Of a stretch of DNA of 53,545 bases, positions 18,384-27,127 are shown one piece after another. Source of the stretch: Sphingomonadales bacterium (lineage in GTDB: Bacteria; Pseudomonadota; Alphaproteobacteria; Sphingomonadales; Sphingomonadaceae); assembly GCA_018971065.1 (NCBI GenBank), contig JAGWVC010000014.1:1-53545 (forward strand), given 5' to 3'. Under the pieces are notes generated by a model, which was not told the DNA's origin, searched no databases, and worked only from the letters and a program-made list of their open reading frames with translations. The position numbers and the translations under genes are program-made. Position 1 is the stretch's first letter; every line of letters begins with the position of its first letter.

Positions 18384-19352
18384 ATGAAGCGTCCGCAACA
18401 CATCGTCTTTGCGCTGGTCGAGGAGTTCACGCACATCGCCTTCGCCTGCGGGGTCGAGCCGCTGCGCATCGCCAACCTGGTCAGCGGCCAGGCGCTTTAC
18501 AGCTGGACGTTCGCATCGGCCGACGGCCGGACCGCGACGGCATCCAACGGCGCCGTCACGCTGGTCAATCATGGCTTCGACAGCCTGCCGCGCTGCGACC
18601 GGCTGCTGGTTATTTCCGGGATCAACGTGCGCCAGGCGAAGCTGCAGGGGCTGATCGCCGCGCTGCGCCGCGCGCGCAGCCACGGCACGCCGATCGGGGC
18701 ACTGTGCTCGGGCGCCTATGTCCTGGCCAAAGCCGGTTTTCTGGACGGCATGGCGGCTGCGGTTCACTGGGAATACCACGACGGTTTCATGGAGGAATTT
18801 CCCGACGTGAATCTGGTGCGCAACGTCTTCGTGGCGGACCAGGCGTTCGTGACGGCATCGGGTGGCACGGCGGCGGCAGACCTGATGCTGCACCTGATCG
18901 AGCGCGAGCACGGCTATGACCTCGCGGTCGCGGTGGCCGACCAGATGGTCTACAATGCCGTGCGCGGCAGCACCGCCGAGCAGCGCGTTTCGCTGCAATC
19001 GCGCAACGGCATCCGCAGCCCGCACCTGATCAGCGCGATCGAGACGATGCGCAACAACCTCCATGCCGCGATCGCCCCCGCGGAAATCGCCGCGAATCTG
19101 GGCATCTCGACGCGCCAGCTCGAACGGCTGTTCGTCCGGCACCTCAACACGTCACCCAAGAAGTACTTCATGGAGATGCGGCTGGAACGCGCCCGCCACC
19201 TGCTGCTCCAGACCGAAAACGGCATTACCGACATCGCGCTGGCCTGCGGCTTCACCAATGTCGGCCACTTCGGGCGGGTCTATCGCGCCGCGTTCGGCGT
19301 GTCGCCGGCGCGGCAGCGGGCGCGGATGCCGGAGCCGCCGCGCGCCGGCTGA
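18384..19352 (+). CDS. gbdR: GlxA-type AraC regulator, GbdR-like
   Basis: A 322-residue regulator with an N-terminal DJ-1/PfpI amidotransferase-like sensor (ALCSGAYVLAKAGFLDG near 110-126) and a C-terminal double AraC helix-turn-helix (IAANLGISTRQLERLFVRHL). This is the layout of GbdR, which activates glycine betaine and dimethylglycine catabolism in pseudomonads. ATG 18384 (MKRPQH) is preferred over one at 18360. It is followed closely by the convergent Rieske reductase gene. The paired direct repeats at 9687-9719 are a possible target. The betaine ligand is inferred from homology and neighbours. Confidence 0.8.
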   Translation: MKRPQHIVFALVEEFTHIAFACGVEPLRIANLVSGQALYSWTFASADGRTATASNGAVTLVNHGFDSLPRCDRLLVISGINVRQAKLQGLIAALRRARSHGTPIGALCSGAYVLAKAGFLDGMAAAVHWEYHDGFMEEFPDVNLVRNVFVADQAFVTASGGTAAADLMLHLIEREHGYDLAVAVADQMVYNAVRGSTAEQRVSLQSRNGIRSPHLISAIETMRNNLHAAIAPAEIAANLGISTRQLERLFVRHLNTSPKKYFMEMRLERARHLLLQTENGITDIALACGFTNVGHFGRVYRAAFGVSPARQRARMPEPPRAG

Positions 19353-19358
19353 TCCGGC

Positions 19359-20420
19359 TCAGGCCTCGATCACCACCCTGCCCAGCGGCCGCGTGCAGCA
19401 GGCCAGCACGAAGCCGTCGGCAACGTCGTCATCGGTGATGCCGCCGTTATGCACCATATGTGCCTCGCCCTCCAGCTTGCGGACCTTGCAGGTGCCGCAG
19501 ATGCCCATCGAGCAGCCCGAGGGGATGACCAGCCCCGCCATCTTCGCGGCAACCAGCAGCGTATCGGTCTGCGCGCAGCGGGTGGACGCGGCGGAGGTGG
19601 TGAACACGACTTCGGCCGCGACGTCGGCCACCGGGAACTGGTCCGCCGGGGTCTCGTCGGCCTCGGCCGGTTCGGCCTGGAAGCTTTCCTGGTGATAGCG
19701 GCGCATGTCGAAGCCCAGCGCTTCCAGCGCACCGCGCACCGCACGCATGAACGGCTCGGGGCCGCAGCAGAACACCTCGCGCTCAAGGTAGTCCTGCGCC
19801 ATCAGCCCCAGCATCACCTGATTGAGCATGCCGCGATAGCCGGTCCACGGCTGGTACGGGTCCGCCTCCTCCACCACCCATTTCAGGTCGATGCCGCAGA
19901 TGCGCGAGGCCATCAGTTCCATGCGCTGGCGCAGGATGATGTCCGATGGGCGCCGTGCGCAGTTGACGAAGACGATGTCGGGCTCCTCGCCCGAATCGTA
20001 GAGCCAGGTCGTCATCGCCACCATCGGCGTGATGCCCGAGCCCGCCGAGATGAACAGGTATTTCTTCGCGGGATGATGGACGATCGAGAACTTGCCCGCC
20101 GGGCCGATCGCCTTGATCTTCACGCCCTTGTGCAGGTGGTCCAGCATCCACCGCGTGCCGATCGAGCCGTCCTGCGCCTTCACCGTCAGGGTCAGTGCCG
20201 TCGGCCGCGAGGGCGACGACGAGATCGTGTAGGTGCGCCAGACCGGGCCGCCCGGCACCGGCAACTCGATGGTGATGAACTGCCCGGGATCGTGGTTGAA
20301 CAGCGCGCCCGATGGGCTGCGAAAGCTGAACGTCACCACGTTCGGCGCTTCCGGCGTGCGGGTCACGCATTCCAGCGGCTCGGCGTCGTTCCAGAAGCGG
20401 AGGTTGGCGAACTGGCTCAC
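19359..20420 (-). CDS. gbcB: Rieske oxygenase reductase (FAD/NAD plus [2Fe-2S]), GbcB-like
   Basis: About 353 residues in the order FAD domain (RTYTISSSPS near 62-71), NAD domain (GSGITPMVAM; CCGPEPFM) and a C-terminal plant-type ferredoxin (CSMGICGTC plus a distal Cys). It passes electrons from NADH to the Rieske oxygenase encoded just upstream. A GTG start at 20420 is proposed: GGCGGAG lies about eight bases before it and only 4 bp separate it from the oxygenase stop. The single-polypeptide reductase matches the two-component betaine/stachydrine demethylases. Confidence 0.88.
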   Translation of the reverse strand: MSQFANLRFWNDAEPLECVTRTPEAPNVVTFSFRSPSGALFNHDPGQFITIELPVPGGPVWRTYTISSSPSRPTALTLTVKAQDGSIGTRWMLDHLHKGVKIKAIGPAGKFSIVHHPAKKYLFISAGSGITPMVAMTTWLYDSGEEPDIVFVNCARRPSDIILRQRMELMASRICGIDLKWVVEEADPYQPWTGYRGMLNQVMLGLMAQDYLEREVFCCGPEPFMRAVRGALEALGFDMRRYHQESFQAEPAEADETPADQFPVADVAAEVVFTTSAASTRCAQTDTLLVAAKMAGLVIPSGCSMGICGTCKVRKLEGEAHMVHNGGITDDDVADGFVLACCTRPLGRVVIEA

Positions 20421-20424
20421 CGGC

Positions 20425-21747
<1,323 letters not shown>

Positions 21748-21786
21748 TTATCTCAGCTAATCCATTCCGGCATTGAAAGCTTGCTC

Positions 21787-22665
21787 TTGCCCCGCCCCTA
21801 CGACCTTGCCTCGTTAACCGCGCTTGTCGCATTCGAAGCGGCGGCGCGGCACGGCAGTTTCAAGCAGGCCGCCGATGAGATCAACGTCACGACCGCAGCC
21901 ATAAGCCATCAGGTTAAGGCACTTGAGGCAGAACTGGGTCGCAGCCTGTTTCACCGCCAGCATCGCGGGGTTGAGCTTTCAGAGCACGGCCGGGTGCTGC
22001 TGGCCGGATTGCAGCGCAGCTTCGAGACGATGTCCGAAACCATCTGCGAAGTGCGCGCGCGGCCGGACACCGTTGACGTGACCATTTCCACCACCACCGC
22101 GGTCAGCGCGCTGTGGCTGACGCCGCGCATCACCGCGTTCTGGCGCACGCACCCCGAAATCACCGTGTCGCAGATCGTCAGCGACGTGCCGTCATGGGCC
22201 GGGCGAACCGACCTGAGCATCTTCTATGCCGATCGGCGCTCCGAAAACGCCGATGACCGTGAGCTGTTTCCCGACCGCATTCTTGCGCTGGGCGCGCCGG
22301 GCTTCAAGAGCGAACAGGCAATCGCCACGCTGGAAGACCTGCGCGCGGCACCGCTGATCCATTCGGGCGAGGAAGCGGCGGGCTGGACCACGTGGGAAGG
22401 GTGGTTTGCCGCCTTGTCGATGCCCGCGCCGCGCGGGCGCCGCTTCAGCGTCAACAACTACATGATCGCGTTGCAGACGGCACAGGACGGGATCGGCGCG
22501 GTACTGGGCTGGGAGCGGCTGGTGCAGAGCCTGCTGCGCGATGGCCGGCTGGTGCCGCTGTTCGACGATTTCATGCCGGCGCCCAAGCCGTTCCACTTGC
22601 GCGTTCACGGCCATGCCTCGGTGCAGGCGCGGATCTTTGCCGACTGGTTGGTGCAGCAGGCCTGA
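21787..22665 (+). CDS. LysR-family transcriptional regulator, GcvA-like
   Basis: A LysR regulator of about 292 residues with HTH segment ALVAFEAAARHGSFKQAADE and a substrate-binding domain of GcvA/choline-sulfate-regulator type. No ATG or GTG fits; TTG at 21787 gives the usual RPYDLxSLTAL lead, and TTG 21781 is the alternative. It is divergent from the Rieske oxygenase gene, which it probably controls together with the AraC regulator. A T-N11-A motif (TTA..TAA at 21748-21760) lies between them. Its stop abuts the stop of the next LysR gene (TGATCA), tail to tail. Confidence 0.82.
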   Translation: MPRPYDLASLTALVAFEAAARHGSFKQAADEINVTTAAISHQVKALEAELGRSLFHRQHRGVELSEHGRVLLAGLQRSFETMSETICEVRARPDTVDVTISTTTAVSALWLTPRITAFWRTHPEITVSQIVSDVPSWAGRTDLSIFYADRRSENADDRELFPDRILALGAPGFKSEQAIATLEDLRAAPLIHSGEEAAGWTTWEGWFAALSMPAPRGRRFSVNNYMIALQTAQDGIGAVLGWERLVQSLLRDGRLVPLFDDFMPAPKPFHLRVHGHASVQARIFADWLVQQA

Positions 22666-23577
22666 TCAGGCGCCGGGCCGCTGCCCGGTCAGCCAGTCGC
22701 GCACCTGCTGCGCGGCCAGCGAAAGGGGCACGTTGCGCGGCCAGGTGACGTGGAAACCGTTGCCCGTGACCAGCCGATGCCCGGTGAGCCGCACCAGCAC
22801 GCCCTTGCCCACCAGGGGTTCGACCAGATGGTGCCAGCCCAGCGCGATGCCCTGCCCTTCGATCACCGCCTGCAAGACCAGCACATAGTCGTTGATCTGC
22901 AACCCCTTGGGCACGCGCTGGCCGGGGATGCCTGCGGAATCGAACCATTCGTGCCAGGTGGCGGCGGTGCGGAACGGTTCCTCGAGATGGATCAGGCGGT
23001 GCCCCAGCAGGTCTTCGGGCGCCAGCGCGCGATCGAGCCGTGCCGAGTAACCCCAGCCGCAGACCGGATAGATTTCCTCGACAGCCAGCATCTCGGAATG
23101 GTCGTTCGGCCAATCCGCCGGCCCGCCGCCCCGAATGCCCAGCGGTATGCCCTCGCCTTCCAGGTTGAGGTCGCGATCCGACGTCTGGATGCGCAGGTCG
23201 ATGTCGGGCAGGTCCTCGCGAAAGGCCTGCATGCGCGGGACCATCCAATAGGCGGCAAAGGCGGTGGAGCACGACAGCGTGACGTGCCCGCCGACCGATA
23301 CCGCGCGCAGGTTGGCGGCGGAGCGCTGGATGTGGGCAAGGCCGAGCGAGACGTCGGCGTGGAACACCCGCCCGGCTTCGGTGAGGCGGACCCGGCGGTG
23401 TTCGCGCAGGAACAGCGTGGTGCCGAACTGTTGCTCAAGCCGGCCGATCGCATAGGAGACCGCAGCCTGGCTCATCCCCAGTTCGCGCCCGGCGCCGCTG
23501 AAGCTGGCCAGCCGCCCGGCCGCTTCGAAGACCACGAGACCGTTGATCGACGGCAGGAGCTGACGCAGCGTATCCAT
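22666..23577 (-). CDS. LysR-family transcriptional regulator, GcvA-like
   Basis: A 303-residue LysR protein with N-terminal HTH (VVFEAAGRLASFSGAGRELG, about residues 15-34) and a full effector domain. ATG 23577 lies nine bases from a perfect T-N11-A palindrome (23586-23605) in the divergent gap with mttB2, so it most likely regulates itself and the mttB2-oxygenase-proC unit. It resembles the adjacent LysR in its C-terminal half (NNYMIALQTAQDGIGAVLGW versus INDYVLVLQAVIEGQGIALG), which suggests an old duplication with separate targets. Confidence 0.87.
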   Translation of the reverse strand: MDTLRQLLPSINGLVVFEAAGRLASFSGAGRELGMSQAAVSYAIGRLEQQFGTTLFLREHRRVRLTEAGRVFHADVSLGLAHIQRSAANLRAVSVGGHVTLSCSTAFAAYWMVPRMQAFREDLPDIDLRIQTSDRDLNLEGEGIPLGIRGGGPADWPNDHSEMLAVEEIYPVCGWGYSARLDRALAPEDLLGHRLIHLEEPFRTAATWHEWFDSAGIPGQRVPKGLQINDYVLVLQAVIEGQGIALGWHHLVEPLVGKGVLVRLTGHRLVTGNGFHVTWPRNVPLSLAAQQVRDWLTGQRPGA

Positions 23578-23585
23578 AAATTCAG

Positions 23586-23605
23586 ATTATCAAGTTGATG
23601 ATAAT
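23586..23605. promoter_or_regulatory. LysR operator (perfect T-N11-A type palindrome)
   Basis: ATTATCA (23586-23592) and TGATAAT (23599-23605) are perfect 7-bp inverted arms with 6 bp between, containing the T-N11-A core of LysR sites. It lies in the 94-bp gap between the LysR gene and mttB2. Confidence 0.7.
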
Positions 23606-23671
23606 TTTCAAGCGTCACAGGCGGCGGAATTGGCCGTAGGCTGGGCGAATGGATGCGTGAGGGATGGCGAT

Positions 23672-25240
23672 ATGGCCGATGCGGAACTGAAGGAACCTGC
23701 GACCGGCACGCCGGGTGTCCGCCAGCGTGGTGGCCGACAGGCCCGGCGCGAGGCGCGCGGCGCGGCTGCCCAAGCGATCGGGCGGCCTTATATCATCCGC
23801 AATATTCCCACGTACGACATCCTGGGCGAGGAATCGCTGCTGCGGATCGAGGCGACGGCGGATCGCATCCTTGCCGAAGTGGGCATCGAGTTCCGCGACG
23901 ACCCTGACATGCTGGAAATCTGGAAGCGCGCCGGCGCGCGCGTCGATGGCGTGCTGGTGCGGTTCGAGCCGGGAATGCTGCGCGACATCCTGAAGACCGC
24001 CCCGGCCGAGTTCACCCAGCACGCGCGCAACCCGGCGAACAGCGTGCGGATCGGTGGCAACAAGGTGGTGTTTTCGCCGTCTTATGGCAGCCCTTTCGTC
24101 ATGGATATCGAGAACGGCCGCCGCTACGGCACGATCGAGGATTTCCGCAACTTCATCAAGCTGGCGCAATCCTCGCCGTGGCTGCACCATTCGGGCGGCA
24201 CGATCTGCGAGCCGACCGACGTGGCGGTGAACAAGCGCCACCTCGACATGGTCTATTCCCACATCCGCTATTCCGATCGCCCGTTCCTGGGCTCGGTCAC
24301 GGCGGAAAGCCGGGCGCACGATTCGATCGAACTGGCGCGGATCGTGTTCGGGCGCGAATTCACCGACCGCAATTGCGTGATCATGGGCAACGTCAACGTC
24401 AACTCGCCGCTGGTGTGGGACGGGGTTTCGACCAAGGTGATCCGCGCCTATGCCGCCGCCAACCAGGGTTCGGTGATCGTGCCGTTCATCCTGGGCGGGG
24501 CGATGGGGCCGGTCACCAACGCCGGCGCCATCGCGCAATCGCTGGCCGAGACGATGGCGGGCTGCGCGGTGACTCAACTCACCCGGCCCGGCGCGCCGGT
24601 GGTGTTCGGAAACTTCCTGTCATCGATGTCACTGCGATCGGGCAGCCCGACGTTCGGCACGCCCGAACCGGCGATCGGTTCGATGGTGGTGGGCCAGCTT
24701 GCCCGCCGGCTGAAGCTGCCGCTGCGCTGCGCCGGCAGCTTCACCACCTCGAAGCTGCCCGATGCGCAGGCGATGAACGAAAGCACGATGTCGATGCTGT
24801 CCGCGATCCACTGCGGCGCGAACTTCCTGCTGCATTCAGCCGGTTTCCTCGATGGCCTGCTGTCGATGTCGTACGAGAAGTTCATGATGGATGCCGATTT
24901 CTGCGGCGCGCTCCACACGTATCTCGACGGCGTGGTGGTGGACGACAACACACTGGCGATCGACTCGTTCGGCGAGGTTGGCCCCGGCAATCACTTCTTC
25001 GGCTGCACGCACACGCTGGCCAACTACGAAACGGCGTTCTGGGATTCGAGGATCGCCGACAACCAGGATTACGAGAAGTGGCACGATGCCGGTTCGGTGG
25101 ACGCCGCCAGCCGCGCCAACGCGGCGTGGAAGAAGGCGCTGGCCGAGTATGAGGCGCCCCATCTGGACGAAGGCGTGGACGAGGCGCTGAACGACCATAT
25201 CGCCCGGCAGAAGGGCGCGATGGAAGACATGTGGTATTGA
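23672..25240 (+). CDS. MttB-superfamily corrinoid-dependent methyltransferase 2 (no pyrrolysine)
   Basis: A 522-residue MttB-superfamily protein ending at TGA with no in-frame amber codon. It shares with mttB1 the NVNSPLVWDG, FILGGAMGP, RSGSPTFGTPEP, SKLPDAQAMNESTMS and C-terminal DEGVDEALNDHIARQ stretches, but differs through most of the barrel, so a different substrate is likely. Residues 17-29 (RQRGGRQARREAR) form an Arg-rich leader like that of mttB1. GAGGGA precedes ATG 23672. It is followed by an oxygenase and proC, which points to proline betaine or another pyrrolidine betaine. The methyl acceptor should be the corrinoid protein at 44036-44716. Confidence 0.88.
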   Translation: MADAELKEPATGTPGVRQRGGRQARREARGAAAQAIGRPYIIRNIPTYDILGEESLLRIEATADRILAEVGIEFRDDPDMLEIWKRAGARVDGVLVRFEPGMLRDILKTAPAEFTQHARNPANSVRIGGNKVVFSPSYGSPFVMDIENGRRYGTIEDFRNFIKLAQSSPWLHHSGGTICEPTDVAVNKRHLDMVYSHIRYSDRPFLGSVTAESRAHDSIELARIVFGREFTDRNCVIMGNVNVNSPLVWDGVSTKVIRAYAAANQGSVIVPFILGGAMGPVTNAGAIAQSLAETMAGCAVTQLTRPGAPVVFGNFLSSMSLRSGSPTFGTPEPAIGSMVVGQLARRLKLPLRCAGSFTTSKLPDAQAMNESTMSMLSAIHCGANFLLHSAGFLDGLLSMSYEKFMMDADFCGALHTYLDGVVVDDNTLAIDSFGEVGPGNHFFGCTHTLANYETAFWDSRIADNQDYEKWHDAGSVDAASRANAAWKKALAEYEAPHLDEGVDEALNDHIARQKGAMEDMWY

Positions 25241-25280
25241 CCCGCTCCGCCCCCTGCCCCCCACCACACGGAGAACCCCA

Positions 25281-26282
25281 ATGAACGCTGCCTCACCGGT
25301 GCGGCTGAACGAGCGGTTGTGCGCGAAGCGCGAAAGCTTCGACCGCATTCCGGTCATCGACGTTGCCCCGTTGCTGGACGGCAGCGACAGGCAGGGCGTG
25401 GCCCGGCAGATCCGCTGGGCGCTGGCCAATGTCGGTTTCATGTACGTGAAGGGCCACGGCGTACCCGCACAGGTGGTGGATGAGGCCTTCGCGATGTCGG
25501 CGCGGTTCTTCGCCCTGCCTACGGACGCGAAGATGAAGCTGCATATCAGCCATTCGGACCTGGCGCTGCGCGGCTACATCGAGCCTTATGGCGAAAACAC
25601 CGATCCCGAACGCACGATCGACTTCAAGGAAGTGTTCGACCTGGGACCGGAGCGCACAACGCTGGAGGGTCCGTTCTTCGGCCCCAACCTCTGGCCCGAG
25701 CCGGATGACGGGTTCCGCGCGGTGATTTACGGCTATCACCAGCGCATGGTGGGGCTGGCGACGGCGCTGCTTCGCGGCATCGCGCTCAGCCTCGACCTGC
25801 CGGAGGACTGGTTCGAGGGCATCATGAAGAACCCGATCAGCATCCTGCGGCTGCTGCGCTATCCCCCGCAAACCGGCCATGTCCGCGAGGACGTGATCGG
25901 CATCGGCGCCCACACCGACTTCGGCAACCTGACGATCCTGGCGCAGGACGAAGTTGGCGGGCTGCAGGTGATGAACCGCGACGGCGCCTGGGTGGAGGGG
26001 CCGCCGATCCCCGGTGCTTTCGTCATCAACATCGGCGATCTGGTGCAGAAGCTGAGCAACGACGGCTACATCGCCAACATGCACCGCGTGATCAATATCT
26101 CGGGCCGCGAGCGCTACTCGATCCCGTTTTTCATCGACGCCGACTTCGACGCGCTGATCGCGCCGCTGCCGTCGTGCGTTTCGGCGGACAATCCGGCGCG
26201 CTATCCGCCGGTGACGTGCGGCGCGCACAAGTTCGGGCGGTTTGTCGATACGTACGCGCATCTGGCGAAGTACGCGGGATGA
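25281..26282 (+). CDS. 2-oxoglutarate/Fe(II)-dependent oxygenase, isopenicillin-N-synthase family
   Basis: A 333-residue protein with the DIOX_N region (IPVIDVAPLLDG near residue 23) and the iron triad HTD (GAHTDFGNLT) plus distal His (NMHRVIN). The 2-oxoglutarate-binding Arg is in RERYSIPFF. Family members hydroxylate, desaturate or oxidatively demethylate small molecules. It lies 40 bp after mttB2 and overlaps proC by 4 nt, so it probably acts on the same methylated pyrrolidine or its product. The substrate is unknown. Length and motifs are intact. Confidence 0.85.
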   Translation: MNAASPVRLNERLCAKRESFDRIPVIDVAPLLDGSDRQGVARQIRWALANVGFMYVKGHGVPAQVVDEAFAMSARFFALPTDAKMKLHISHSDLALRGYIEPYGENTDPERTIDFKEVFDLGPERTTLEGPFFGPNLWPEPDDGFRAVIYGYHQRMVGLATALLRGIALSLDLPEDWFEGIMKNPISILRLLRYPPQTGHVREDVIGIGAHTDFGNLTILAQDEVGGLQVMNRDGAWVEGPPIPGAFVINIGDLVQKLSNDGYIANMHRVINISGRERYSIPFFIDADFDALIAPLPSCVSADNPARYPPVTCGAHKFGRFVDTYAHLAKYAG

Positions 26283-27055
26283 AGCTGGGCATCGTTGGTT
26301 GCGGCTGGCTGGGCGGCGCGATCGCGAAAGCCGCGCTGGACGCCGGCGTGGTGGCGCCGCAAGACTTGGCGCTGTCGTGGCGGAGCGCGCCGCCGGCGGG
26401 GTTCGATGGCGCCTGGCTGACGCGCGACAACCGGGAACTGGCCGATCGCTGCGACGTGATCGTGCTGGCGGTGCGGCCCGAGGATTGGGCGACGCTGGAG
26501 TTGCGCGCGCCAGGCAGGCTGGTGGTGTCGGTGATGGCGGGCATCGGCATGGCGGCGCTGGCCGGGCGGCATGGCACCGACCGGATCGTGCGCGCGCTGC
26601 CGAATGCCGCGGCGCAAGTGCGGGCCAGCCATACGCCGCTGCTGTGCTCGGCCGGGTCGAGCGCGGCGGATCGCGCGGCGGTGCGCGCGCTGTTCGCCGC
26701 GTGTGGTGACGTGGACGAAGTGGCCGACGAGGCGCAGCTCGACTACCTTTCGGGGCTGACCGGAACCGGCCCCGCCTATCCGGCACTGATGGCTTTGGCG
26801 ATGGAGCGCGATGCGGTGGCGCGGGGCATCGACCCGGCGGTGGCGCGGCGCGCGGTGCTGGCGCTGCTGGTGGGCACGGGGCGCATGATCGAGGCGGACC
26901 CGCAGGCTCCCGAGGCGATCGTCGAGCGCTTCATGGCCTATCGCGGGGTTACCGCCGCCGGCCTTGACGCGATGCGCGCGGGCGGGCTCGATGCCGCCGT
27001 GCGCGCCGGGCTGGCCGCCGCGCTGGCGAGGGCGCAGGCGATGGGCGGCGATTGA
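26279..27055 (+). CDS. proC: Pyrroline-5-carboxylate reductase family protein
   Basis: A 258-residue ProC-family protein: N-terminal GIVGCGWLGGAI dinucleotide motif, VLAVRPEDW, and the C-terminal STGTGPAY-like LTGTGPAYPALMALAM signature. The family reduces 1-pyrroline-5-carboxylate to proline with NAD(P)H. The ATG overlaps the oxygenase stop (ATGA). Inside a catabolic operon it may instead reduce a cyclic imine formed during betaine breakdown or work as an auxiliary copy. It is slightly shorter than many ProC proteins and may not be the housekeeping enzyme. Confidence 0.82.
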   Translation: MKLGIVGCGWLGGAIAKAALDAGVVAPQDLALSWRSAPPAGFDGAWLTRDNRELADRCDVIVLAVRPEDWATLELRAPGRLVVSVMAGIGMAALAGRHGTDRIVRALPNAAAQVRASHTPLLCSAGSSAADRAAVRALFAACGDVDEVADEAQLDYLSGLTGTGPAYPALMALAMERDAVARGIDPAVARRAVLALLVGTGRMIEADPQAPEAIVERFMAYRGVTAAGLDAMRAGGLDAAVRAGLAAALARAQAMGGD

Positions 27056-27057
27056 GA

Positions 27058-27119
27058 CCAAGCTGCGTTGATCGTGACCGATCGCAGCTTGGCGACGCTC
27101 AAGCGCCGCGCGGGCTTTT
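27058..27119 (+). terminator. Hairpin region between convergent proC and sulfotransferase genes
   Basis: CCAAGCTGCG (27058-27067) and CGCAGCTTGG (27083-27092) form a perfect 10-bp stem. A smaller GC-rich hairpin ending in TTTT follows at 27101-27119 and could end proC transcription. The first stem has no T-run on either strand. Confidence 0.5.
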
Positions 27120-27127
27120 GAAACCGC

